From: Euperipatoides rowelli
Taxonomy: Eukaryota > Onychophora > Udeonychophora > Euonychophora > Peripatopsidae
NCBI GenBank assembly: GCA_003024985.2
Contig: PXIH01S0004185.1
DNA: 10,027 nt
Strand: one strand, 5' to 3'
Of this stretch, positions 1 through 8,272 are shown piece by piece. Below the pieces are notes generated by a model. The model saw only the letters and a list, made by a program, of their open reading frames with translations. It did not search any database and was not told where the DNA came from. Both the position numbers and the translations under genes were made by a program. Every line of letters begins with the position of its first letter. The stretch's first letter is position 1.

Positions 1-318
1 TCTCAGATCTAGTGCTGAAGCTTCTTCATACTTTTCTATCATGTCCCATTTACTAATTCGTTCCTGTAAATCATTGATTAGTTTGGATTTTAATTTTATC
101 ACATATCCTTGATCATTATCACTTATAATCATTTCTTTAATTATATGACACACAAGAGGAATGACAACACTTCCAGTAACACATTTTGAACCTCCTAAAA
201 GTTCAGTCACATCTAAACATGGTTTTAAAACCTGAACTATTTTTTGTAATTTTTCCCATTCAGGTACATTAAATCCTGTAAATTTTGAAGAATGTTCATT
301 TAATACATCATTCAAANC
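1..318 (-). pseudogene. hAT-superfamily (BED/ZBED-like) transposase, partial
   Basis: An uninterrupted minus-strand frame of 106 codons runs off the left window edge. It reads like the middle to C-terminal half of a hAT transposase: a W-E-x-L-x-x-I-x-x-x-L-K-P stretch, then TELLGGSK followed by a short T-G-S-V-V-I-P-L segment, and near the window edge ASALDLR, which matches the A-x-ALDPRFK block of this family (Pro is Leu here). Such enzymes cut and paste DNA transposons in the nucleus with an RNase H-like catalytic core, but no catalytic residue can be placed in this piece. The N-terminal side stops at an N (317) followed by an in-frame TAA (319-321). No BED zinc finger or further coding sequence is visible up to 800, so the copy is truncated or has lost its 5' exons. 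A host gene domesticated from a hAT transposase is possible but not supported by anything seen. Confidence 0.8.
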
Positions 319-800
319 TTACAAATTAGGCTAAAGGATTTTTTTTTTTTTTTAATTTAACAAACATTCTTTCCTTCAATAATAAGAAAAAGCCCTATTT
401 ACATTTTTTAAATATTAATTAAGCCCAAAAACGCTTGGTGATTTAAGATATTTGTATATTTTATATTTTGTTAACTGATTAATTAAATTCTTTTGCATGT
501 TATTATTTTTTCATTTTTAAGTGACAAAAGCTTTTGTGAATTATTACAAACCAGAATTATAATCTTTTCTTCCAACACACAATTTATATTTAATGAAATA
601 TGCTATAGCCTTTAATTATATACTGTACATAAAATTTGTTTCTCTCCTTTATATTGTTTAATAATTTAAAACATTTGTGTACCTCTGAAGATACTAATAA
701 TATTTACAGCCAATAAAAATAAAATCTGGAATATTGTTCTAGTAAAAATAAAAAAAAATCAAACCAAAATAAAAAAAAAAAAGTTTTAAAATTAATTGGT
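319..800. other. AT-rich interval without a gene
   Basis: No supported coding sequence. A run of 15 T (339-353) directly follows the hAT fragment, and A-rich runs occur at 749-782. No splice acceptor with a pyrimidine tract is visible at the transposase boundary. If the CGATTAA cluster further right belongs to the same element, this interval would be its eroded internal DNA; that is inference. Confidence 0.5.
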
Positions 801-892
801 CGATTAAAACTCGATTAAAATTGATTACCGATTAATCAATTCATAAAAAAATTAATCGATTAAAGCTTTAATCGATTAACTTGTTCGATTAA
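801..892. repeat. CGATTAA motif cluster with a 28-bp perfect palindrome
   Basis: The 7-mer CGATTAA occurs on the plus strand at 801, 812, 829, 857, 873 and 886, and inverted (TTAATCG) at 852 and 868. Bases 852-879 form a perfect palindrome centred between 865 and 866 on AAGCTT, with a TTAATCGATTAA half on each side. Clusters of ATCGATTA-type motifs are, from memory, a feature of the subterminal regions of some animal hAT transposons, where they may bind the transposase. The position, upstream of the minus-strand transposase fragment, fits the 5' end of that element. No terminal inverted repeat or 8-bp target duplication was found, so the link remains inference. Confidence 0.6.
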
Positions 893-913
893 TCAACTAA
901 TCAGCTAACCACA

Positions 914-935
914 ATATATATATATATATATATAT
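914..935. repeat. (AT)11 microsatellite
   Basis: A perfect run of 11 AT dinucleotides immediately follows the CGATTAA cluster. It is a simple repeat likely to vary in length, with no function indicated. Confidence 0.95.
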
Positions 936-2333
936 TTCGGAGATCAATGTCCTTGTATATGAAGGGTGGAGTGAAATAAAAAACAAATTTTGGAAAAAGT
1001 AAATACCATAGATTGACATAATAATACACAACTATTTTATCATTGAAAACGGACGTCACTTATGTCGGAACCCTCACTTATTAATTTAAATGATTGATAC
1101 TGGACTTTAAATTATATTAAAAGCTAATGCTTGTCATGGAAAACAACAAAGGACAAATTTCACCGGCTGTTATTTTTTCGTATGCATCATACTAGATAAA
1201 TTTGTGTTTCCTGTTTAACTGTAACCCTTGGACAACACCTCACATTGATGTCCAAGAAATCATGGTTACAGCCAAACACACCCCTAACTAAACATTCAAA
1301 TAAAATAAAGAAATAAAAAAAAGACAAACTCAATTTTATTAAATATAAAATTTCAACTTTATTGATTCTGTACCTACACGTCTTATATTTGCCAATAAAA
1401 AATCTAAAGTGAATGTGGTGTTTATGCCATACTCCGGTTCGCTCCTTGGTCAACCACGCCAACAACCTAATTAAAGGTTATCTTTGCAGAAGGAGGGCTT
1501 GCCAGTAGTATGTTATGTATCAACTTTAGGTTGGCTATTATTTTTTTTCCTAATCACTGTGTACTTTATTTCTCAACTATTCTAGACTTTTAGGGAATTT
1601 CTAACATTTAATGCAAATAGATAACGGACTCAACTGCTTTAAAAAGTATTCTATGTTGGGAATGATTCTGATGTTATGTGCAGTACATCCTAACTAAATA
1701 ATTGAAAAACAAATAAATCAAGAACAACTAAGGACTGCAGTTTATAACCAAGGTTACCTCGTTATATGGATTTGGCATACAACTTTTGCAGCCTGTTCAC
1801 GTACCATAAAAGTGAAAGAAATAGATAAACGCTCTGACATTAAGAATTAGATAAAATTAAAGAAATTATATTTAAAACATTCGATAGGCATTATTGTTTG
1901 AAATTGCCTGTTAAATTATTATATTTGCATGGACAAAAAAAATCTAATTTATCTAACTATCATTTCGTTTACACCTGCCCAAAAATAACCACACTGCCAC
2001 AAGAGATTTACTCAAACATACTTGTTTTTATTATGGTCATATTGACTGTAATGAATTTAAAAGTATATAACATTAACATAATTAAATAATTACTTCAATA
2101 TTTAATTTATATAATGCCAAGTTTGAGTTAATGATTAAACAAAAAAACGAACTAAATGAAATTAATAAGATTTGATATTTTCTAAACACTACCTAACATA
2201 ACTTTTGCGTGGCCAAACTGTAAACTCTATCAAATTTGCCGTTTTTATTTATCAAGAATTACCTAGGATTTAAAGTTTGCAATCACATGCAAGGCCTAGA
2301 CTTACAGCTTCAACTCCTTGATGTTGGAAATGA
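936..2333. other. Non-coding AT-rich interval
   Basis: No open frame here has a recognisable protein signature, favourable composition or neighbouring exon signals. Short open stretches at 1187-1465 (minus) and 1898-2089 (plus) have low-complexity, AT-driven translations. The only structured element noticed is the hairpin at 1219-1271. Confidence 0.6.
1219..1271. repeat. Interrupted inverted repeat (hairpin)
   Basis: Left arms CTGTAACC (1219-1226) and TTGGAC (1228-1233) are complementary to right arms GTCCAA (1250-1255) and GGTTACAG (1264-1271). This gives two collinear stems of 6 and 8 bp, with a 1-nt bulge on the left, an 8-nt bulge on the right, and a 16-nt terminal loop. It could be the decayed end of a small MITE-like element or chance; no target duplication was identified. 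Confidence 0.5.
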
Positions 2334-2570
2334 CATTTACAAGTACTACTGGGTCATCTCATCCACCATACATTTGCACTGAGAATTTCCGATGTTGGAC
2401 TTAAACACTCTCAGCCATCACAGGCGGAACTCCGAGAAGACTTATCCTTGGCAATACACTACATTCTGCCGCATTCAAGAACAACTTATGGTTCCATAAC
2501 CAGATTTAAGATGGTAAATCCAGAATGTAAATTATGAAAGTCAGAAGGTGATCAATATGAGTTCGAATGC
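2334..2570 (+). pseudogene. Possible non-LTR retrotransposon C-terminal remnant
   Basis: A plus-strand frame is open for 67 codons from 2334, between a TGA at 2331 and a TGA at 2535, with no convincing start. Its end reads R-T-T-Y-G-S-I-T-R-F-K then N-P-E-C-K-L, after which the stop falls exactly where a second Cys would be expected. Beyond the stop the same frame continues with acidic residues to Y-E-F-E-C (Cys at 2568). This layout resembles the Cys/His finger near the end of many LINE reverse transcriptases (R-T-G-H ... C-x2-C ... H-x3-4-C), with Cys turned into TGA and His into Tyr. The upstream half shows no family motif. The resemblance rests on few residues, so a chance open frame remains a real alternative. 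Confidence 0.3.
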
Positions 2571-2711
2571 TGAGTAAACTCATAAGATAATCCATGATTA
2601 ATGGTTACATTAGTTTTTATATCCAGACAGGTGTCAGTTTTTTTTACACATCAAAACAACATGCATATTTTTACAGGTTTTGCATTGTTGTTTACTATTA
2701 CCGCTTATCAT

Positions 2712-2819
2712 TGGAAGAGGCAAAATATAGTTCTGGTTTTGGACCATTTCACTGAAGTTGTTTCAATATTTAGTGTTGTTGAGCCAGCTTCGATACCTGC
2801 TGAGTTTGTAGAAAATTAC
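2712..2819 (+). pseudogene. Ty3/Gypsy integrase core remnant on the opposite strand
   Basis: About 36 plus-strand codons resemble the stretch after the first catalytic Asp of Gypsy-type integrases: a K-R-x-N-I-V-L-V strand, then LDHFTEVV (the family's usual V-x-D-x-F-T-[KR]-[WF] block), then an A-S-I-P-A-E-F-V-E-N-Y helix corresponding to T-A-E-x-V-A-x-x-L-V. The first catalytic Asp with its GP motif upstream and the S-D-x-G-x-x-F block downstream are both absent; the frame runs into unrelated sequence and stops at 2870. The strand is opposite to the large element on the right, so this must come from a separate insertion or a rearranged piece. The match is short and judged by eye. Confidence 0.42.
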
Positions 2820-3947
2820 CCAGGTAGCAACGCACAACATAAAGATGACAGAAATACACACAGAGGTTGAGAGCAAAAGAACAATGGTGGAGAGGAGAGA
2901 TGACCACAACACAGCAGGGTGACAGCAGCACAAAGGAATTGTATATTTAACAAAATGAAGTTGGATGCACAAGTGAAGCTTCCTTGAAGATAAGACAATA
3001 ACAATATTGTTCATTTTGGAATTATAACGTGGATTAATGCTTACAATGTTCAATCATTAATGTCTTTATTAGCATATCAAAGTTTATTGACCATGGCATT
3101 AATTTCATTCATAATTTCTAACGGCAAATATGTCTGACCACGACAAAATAATATTTAAATTAAATTGTTTGACTCACGCATAATAAAATATACGGCTAAA
3201 CTAATTAAAACAAATTTATTAAACAAATCTTTAATAGAGAAATACATCAAAGAAAATGCGCAATCAATTCTGCTGTCTCCGTTGTCAGTGAAAAACAGTC
3301 AAAAATACGCACAGCCTTTTTTAAAAGCGCCGGAACTAATGGATACTAGGTAAGATGGAAAAAAGGGGAGCGCAAAATGGAGGATTAATCACTGACTAGA
3401 GAGAGGACAGAATAGTCGACACAAACAAAGAATAGTCAAATAAAAAAATAAAACAAGGTTCAAATTCATTTCAATAAAATTAAAAGTGTATTACATAACA
3501 TAAGAGATTTGACTACAATTACCTGTAAGACTTATAGTAATAAATATTATGGAATGGAAAACACCAATAATTAAATACGATAAAAAATTACAAGAACGAA
3601 AATGTAGTAGCGACTATAAGTATTAAAAAAATTTAACAAGCAAGGAAATAAACCAACAATTAAGTCAGACATGACAGTCAAAACCACAAATTTATCAACA
3701 CTGGAACAGCACTATAAAGGTGGGAAATCTTTAAATTACTACGATAGAAGGAGAGAAAAGCGTGGGGGAAATCAAACTCAAATTGTAAGTTTGATACAAA
3801 GATAAGATAAAATTTGAAGGAGAAGGAGGAGATAAATTTTATTTATAGTTTACTAGATTACTAGTCTACTATAATACATTCTGAGAAATCTTATAAAAAT
3901 AAATCCGTTAACAAAAAATAAAAAAATTAATAGAGCACAAAACTACA
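2820..3947. other. Gene-free interval; later part probably the 3' LTR/UTR of the large retrotransposon
   Basis: No supported gene. From about 3165 to 3945 the plus strand is strongly A-rich (T-rich on the element's sense strand), like the interval upstream of gag, which suggests that both belong to the retrotransposon's non-coding ends. A 12-bp palindrome AACAATATTGTT lies at 3000-3011. GAATAGTC is repeated at 3410 and 3430. A three-unit 8-bp repeat lies at 3850-3873. The short frame at 3165-3353 lacks a plausible start and any family resemblance. LTR boundaries could not be set because no clear second copy was found in the right flank. Confidence 0.45.
3838..3843 (-). promoter_or_regulatory. 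Candidate polyadenylation signal AATAAA
   Basis: The sense (minus) strand reads AATAAA about 105 nt past the integrase stop, a plausible place for a retrotransposon poly(A) signal. In DNA this AT-rich the hexamer often arises by chance, so this is only a positional candidate. Confidence 0.25.
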
Positions 3948-5088
3948 TTAACATAGAGGCTTAGCCATTGGGATTTCCTCCTCAGTGCTGTTTGCAGACC
4001 TCCCCACATCATTTAGGCCCAATCGAGGTCTATATAATTTTAATTTATTAACATGAACAACTCTGCTTTCAGAGTCATCACCAGCCTTGCTTATGCGATA
4101 CGTCACAGTACCACCACATCTTGTGACCCTGTATGGTCCGGTGTACCAGTCCTTTAATTTTTGATTTTTTCTGTATAGCTGGTGGGGTCAAGGCATAAGA
4201 CCTGATCACCCGAGTTGAACTCCTTAAGCTTCACTAACTTGTTATTAGGACTACAATTAAACTTAGATGATTCAGTTAAATGCTCTACCACCTTATCTCT
4301 GGCTTCAGTCACACTCTCCATCAATCGCGTGATAATTGCATGATTGTCAGTGATAGCTTCTTTGTCACCCCCTTTAACAGGCACCACAGGATTCATTTGA
4401 TCAAATCCATGGAAAATGAAAAAGGGACTTTCACCTGTACTTTGGTGAACCAAGTTGTTTAAGTTCTAGACAACAAAGGGAAGATATCGATCCCATCTAT
4501 TGTATTGATCATTACAGATTTTGGATAGCACACTCAATATCTTGGAATTGACCCTCTCCTTGACTCCATTTGCTTGAGGATTGTAGGGAGTGGTATATAT
4601 CCCCCTTATACCCAATGTCTTGATGTAGTATTCAGCTATTATCTCCACATCAATATTACATATAGGAGAGGCAAAGGTCATCCAACTGAAATGATTGACT
4701 GAAACAACCACTTATTTATATCGCTGTTGGTTTAAGGCAAAGGGTCCCAAAATATCGACTGACACCCTCTCCATTGGTACTCTGGGTGGTCTCACAGGTT
4801 GGATTGGAGTTTTATTTCTGGGCATGCTTCTATGCTAACATTTGTCACATGTCAGAATGAACTCCTTTATGTCTGAAAATATACCTTCCCCTGTAAATAG
4901 AAGCCTGATCTTCCAACTCGTGATGTTATGAGATAGATGGCCTCCCACCACACCATCATGGATGACATTACCTCTTGTTTCAGTTTCTCCGGCACTAATA
5001 TTCTATATTTCCATCCATGGAGTCTATCCGGGATGACTTTCTTCAAAATGATCCCTTCCTTGTCCACCATATACTCCTGGTTTCCCAA
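3948..5088 (-). pseudogene. Integrase (Ty3/Gypsy pol), broken and missing catalytic Asp
   Basis: Integrase would insert the element's cDNA into host chromosomes. The N-terminal zinc-binding HHCC module is at 4960-4838: HDGVV, then GGHLSH, then CDKC (4849-4838), followed at once by a TAG (4835). The core begins with the first catalytic Asp in VSVDILGPF (4754-4756), is cut by TAA at 4712, and continues to YNPQANG and the catalytic Glu in KERVN (4556-4558). Asp to Glu is only 66 codons, against about 94 in the family, and no S-D-x-G block lies between them: the second catalytic Asp is deleted. A further TAG follows L-P-F-V-V (4466), then HQSTGESPF. After a frame change near 4168 the C-terminal GPY/F domain appears (W-Y-T-G-P-Y at 4148-4131, then VVHVNKLKLYRP), ending at TAA 3948-3950. 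A frame change near 4970 separates the first segment (5088 to about 4970) from the HHCC module. Confidence 0.9.
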
Positions 5089-5165
5089 TTTACTGCTGTC
5101 GATATCCCTATGAATTCTCTTGCAACTGGTGTCTACATCTTGACATGATCAGATCCTATTATAAT

Positions 5166-5765
5166 CTAACCTGCTACCACAGAGACATTAGGTAACGTGT
5201 CACTGTGAGCTCTTGACAGCCAATCAGCCATGTAATTAAATTTTCCTGGTTCATACTTATAATGTTGTGATCTTGCACCTGAAGGAGCCATCTTACCAAT
5301 CATAAATTAGTATCCTTTATACTGAAAATATATGATAGCAGGTGATGATCAGTCTGAAGCAGTATGCGATACCCATAAGTAATGTGCTTGAATTGAGCCA
5401 TGGTGTACACAATTGCAAGGGCTTCTCTCAATGGCAGAGTGATTTCTCTCAGCAGCATTGAGCTTCCTGCTACAGAAGGCTACTGGGTGAACCATACCCT
5501 CATCTTTTTGTTCCAGCACAGCCCCCCACACCTATTCCACTGGCATCAGTTTTAATGATGAAGTCTTTGGCAAAGTCAGGTACTGCAACAGAGGTGCTAT
5601 GGTTAACATGTCCTTAAGTTTGATGAATGCATTTTTGGAGCCTTCATTCCACTTGTCCTTTATATTCCCCTTTCCTTTCACCAATTTGTATAGAGGATCG
5701 GCTATTTTGGTGATTCCTGGTATGAATCGATGGTAAAAATTAACAGTGCCCAGGAAACTCCTCAC
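5166..5765 (-). pseudogene. RNase H domain of Ty3/Gypsy pol, frameshifted
   Basis: This domain degrades the RNA strand of the RNA:DNA hybrid during reverse transcription. The segment opens with the RT thumb/connection motif RSFLGTVNFYHRFIPG, then A-F-x-x-L-K-x-x-L-T-x-A-P-L-L. The catalytic landmarks lie in three different frames: KTDASG (Asp at 5545-5547); VLEQ and the HPVAFCSRKL, AERNHSAIER block; and QTDHHLL (TDH at 5353-5345). A TGA at 5300 interrupts a V-R-W-L-L-Q segment, and after another frame change Y-E-P-G-K-F-N-Y-M-A-D-W-L-S-R-A closes the domain before TAG 5166-5168. One frame change sits in a C6 run (5522-5527) and another in a CT-dinucleotide stretch (about 5423-5429). All acidic residues expected from the family that can be placed are still present, so decay here is mainly by indels. 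Confidence 0.9.
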
Positions 5766-6777
5766 CTGCCTAACAGTGTCAGGACGTTCAAAGTTGGCCT
5801 GAACCCATCATAATGAATTATGTGCCCTAAGAACTTTTGAGATTTTTTAAACAAGCAACATTTAGATGGTCGTACTGCCATGTTAAATTTTTTTAGTGGA
5901 CTCAACACAAGATTCAGTACTCTCAAATGGTCCTCAGTATCTTTAGTAAAAAATTATATCATCCTGAAACACCATACAATGACCATCAGAGATGACATCA
6001 AACACAGTGCCTCGTTCATGACTTCTGAAACCAGCTTATGCTGGTGAACAGACCTTGAGATAACCTCTCCATTCTGTAACATCCGAACAGGGCACTGAAC
6101 GCGAATTTGTCTTTGACACTATCATGTAGCTTAATGTTGAAGTATCCATTATTAAGATCGAGTGTGGAAAACACCCTCGACCCACCTAGTTTTTCAATGA
6201 TCTTGTTGATCCGCATCAGAGGGTACTTGAACGTTTCCACAATTTGATTTATCTTCCTAAGGTCAAGTACCATTCTCATATCAGTTGAAGGCAGCTTCTT
6301 TTCCAAAAACATTGCTGGAGTGTTCCAGTTAGAGCATGTTTTGGAAATTATACCAGCCTTCTCGAGTCCATCCAGTTTTTTTCGGATGGGGGTGTAGAGT
6401 TTGTGCGGTATCCTATACTGGCGCTGATATATCGGCTTCACAGACAGAAATTTATGTTTGTAAGGAGGGAGTTCAACCCCAGTCATGTCAGCGACATCCT
6501 CAATCAATATCTTATTTTCTGCCAGTATCTCATCGAGTCTTTTCTTCTGTTTAGTGCTCAATGATCCTTCCTCAATTTTGATAAGCTTGTTTACACTATT
6601 GATTTTGGAATTGTTGTCACCTTGGACCATTACAGAGTGGCAGCACTCCAGGCTTTGGGGATCATCTTCAACAATGTCACCTTGCATGCTTTCATCCATA
6701 GGCATGATAAACTGAAGCTCCCCCTTGTCGATGTCAATGATGGACCTCAGTCTACGAAGTGCATCATATCCCAACAT
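5766..6777 (-). pseudogene. Reverse transcriptase domain (Ty3/Gypsy pol), frameshifted
   Basis: RT copies the element RNA into DNA in cytoplasmic particles. The open segment 6777-6016 (253 codons from an internal Met) starts inside the protease tail (LMLGYDAL), passes through a linker, and enters the RT fold at about residue 105. It shows YRIPHK, GIISKTCSNWNTPA, RMVLDLRKIN, the motif A Asp in FSTLDLNNGY (Asp codon 6157-6159), F-A-F-S and QGLFTS (motif B). After frame changes at about 6000-6050 the motif C box reads V-F-Q-D-D (5958-5972) instead of the usual Y-x-D-D. A T6 run on the sense strand (5948-5953) shifts the frame again before T-K-D-T-E-D-H-L, S-K-C-C-L-F and FLGHII. Near 5800 about nine codons expected between the G-x-x-x-x-P region and the FLG motif seem to be lost. 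Confidence 0.92.
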
Positions 6778-6780
6778 AAG

Positions 6781-7098
6781 TCAATAAGGGCAACGATTGT
6801 TAATTTCTAATATGCATACTCTATGATGTATTTCAACGTTATCAATCTTTATCGAAACCTCAGCACACCTAGACTCAGCACAATCATTGGAAAATGGGGT
6901 AGTGAGACTAACTCCACCTTTGATCTCCAACTCTTCGCATTCCACAACAAATTTGGAGTCCAGAATGGACAGCTGAGCACCAGTATCTACTAGCACCTTG
7001 GTGTGACGACCCATGACCACTACATCAATCATGGGATTACCTTCATAACTACTATTGAATCTTGCCTTAAACATGTGTTTATGCTGATCCTTGTCCAT
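6781..7098 (-). pseudogene. Aspartic protease (retropepsin) of Ty3/Gypsy pol
   Basis: The retropepsin cuts the Gag-Pol polyprotein during particle maturation and works as a homodimer. The 105-codon frame shows N-P-M-I-D-V-V-V-M-G, then KVLVDTGAQLSIL with the catalytic DTG at 6987-6979, and hydrophobic strands up to CILEIN. The domain should continue into the C-terminal L-x-L-G-x-D block, which is present just downstream (LMLGYDAL) in the same frame but is cut off by TGA 6781-6783. That stop is consistent with a CGA to TGA change. The stretch 7099-7189 between the gag stop and the protease Met is open in a different frame and reads like a continuation of Gag or a linker. The real start was probably by frameshift or readthrough from gag, not this Met. 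Confidence 0.9.
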
Positions 7099-7189
7099 TT
7101 CCTGTGCTTACTACCCACAGAAGTGATTTGATTCCCGACTTTCCTTGATTCATCGGCTACTCTGCGGGAAATTATAGAAGAGTGCCCCT

Positions 7190-8272
7190 TTAGTTTAAAG
7201 AATTATCATTTATACCTTTGTTACATGGCCCATTGTGTTTACTAATTTGGCTATTATTGTAATGATCGCTGTTGTAACCTTGCTGAGAACAGTGCCTAAT
7301 ACAGTCCCTTCTCAAATGACCAAACTTGCCATATTTCCAACATTCAGCATTCCGACGAGGTCCCTTCTGGGATGTTCTTTTTTAATTCAGCTTGCAAGTT
7401 ATCGATTTGTAACTTCAGTTTGTCTATATCTGACATATGCTGACCTGACTCTTTGTAACACCTGTCACACTCTTCCAATCTCAGAGCCATTTTTACGGTA
7501 GCGTCAAATTTGGTGATGCTTGCCTTAGTTACCTCAATCCTGTATTTTACAATTAAACCCCTGATGAACTGCTGTGCCAGTAGTTGATCAAACACTGAAG
7601 GGTCTTCAAACCCTACCTGTATACATCCCCAATGCTTATTAATCTTAATTGGAAAGATGTTACTAATTCATTCTGTTTCTGAACGCAAGTCCAAAACAAT
7701 TCCTGACTACGAGTGGTGTTCAGTTCTCGACTAAATATTCTTACAAATTCGTTCATCCTTTCATGGAATGAAATATTCTCTACATTTCCAAGTGCCTCGA
7801 AGTATTTGGTTCGTCCCTTGCCTGCTAACTTGGATTCAAAGGCGGCACGGGTGTGAGCATCCGACCAACCATTCTCTTTAACCAGTGCCCTGAATGCTGA
7901 CACCATTCTCTTAGCTTCATTGCGATCATTATTATCCCATAAAAACATTGGTATGAGCTTTATGGGATCCCCCCTTGATGGTTTATCATTCCCTTTACCA
8001 CTCTGATTGTCATTACTTTCGGCCTCACAGTCAGACTTATTATTATATTCATTCATTGCACTAATACATTTGTGATTTGTGTTGTGCTCCAACATATAGC
8101 TCAATCTATCTATCTCCTCCCTCTTCTTGCAAATCTCCCTCATTAGTTGTTCTACCATGTGAGTAATTTCATCCTTTTCATTACTTTCGTCAATGATATT
8201 GTCTAATTTATTAGAAGCCATTTCATAGGTTTCAACTTCCTTCAACTCCTTTGTTTTACTTCTGGTGTCCAT
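7190..8272 (-). pseudogene. Gag polyprotein with a damaged CCHC zinc knuckle
   Basis: Gag forms the cytoplasmic particle and binds element RNA. I chose the Met at 8272 (MDTRSKTKELKE) as start; the frame also opens 20 codons upstream at 8332, but that stretch looks like leader. Residues 25-65 are rich in Glu/Lys/Leu and likely coiled coil. A polar Asn/Ser/Asp linker follows, then a capsid-like helical region (W-D-N-N-D-R-N-E-A, KLAGKGRTKYFEAL, F-x-R-I-F-S-R-E-L-N-T-T-R, NELVTSFQLR). A frame change near 7610 leads into Q-F-I-R-G-L and a second charged helix, and a T6 run on the plus strand (7378-7383) returns the frame to the zinc knuckle at 7342-7301. There C-W-K-Y-G-K-F-G-H-L-R-R-D-C has Tyr (7331-7333) in place of the second Cys. 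The reading ends at TAA 7190-7192, giving about 360 codons, a usual size for the superfamily. Confidence 0.85.

Larger units (their letters stand above)
3948..8272 (-). mobile_element. Decayed Ty3/Gypsy LTR retrotransposon (coding span)
   Basis: Minus-strand domains appear in the order Gag, protease, reverse transcriptase, RNase H, integrase. This order is diagnostic for the Ty3/Gypsy superfamily; Ty1/Copia places integrase before RT. The coding span of 4.3 kb is close to full length, and no env-like frame follows integrase. The copy is dead: in-frame stops lie at 6781, 5300, 4835, 4712 and 4466, with frame changes near 7610, 7380, 7100-7190, 6000-6050, 5950, 5800, 5590, 5525, 5425, 5260, 4970 and 4168. 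Several frame changes coincide with runs of six identical bases, so a few may be assembly errors, but the stops and the missing integrase Asp are not explained that way. LTRs and a primer-binding site were not identified, so the true element is longer than this span, perhaps from about 3.1 kb to beyond 9.1 kb. Confidence 0.92.

Noticed and set aside
1187-1465. Minus-strand open frame of 92 codons
   Set aside because: Phe/Leu/Ile-rich low-complexity translation with no family resemblance; it overlaps the hairpin and A-rich DNA and looks composition-driven.
1898-2089. Plus-strand open frame of 63 codons
   Set aside because: Weak start, Ile/Leu/Asn-rich content and no motif; expected by chance in AT-rich DNA.
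2763-3053. Minus-strand Cys/Leu-rich frame that could pass for a membrane protein
   Set aside because: It is antisense to the integrase-like plus-strand match and to an AG-rich tract; the hydrophobicity follows from that composition.
3165-3353. Plus-strand open frame of 62 codons
   Set aside because: Non-ATG start, Lys/Asn-rich, in the A-rich presumed LTR; no recognisable domain.
3948-3970. env-like gene after integrase, making this an errantivirus-type element
   Set aside because: Integrase ends at 3948 and the following sense strand is T-rich with frequent stops; no envelope-like frame is visible.
6336-6810. Plus-strand frames opposite the RT region
   Set aside because: Antisense shadows of the well-supported minus-strand RT and protease coding sequence.
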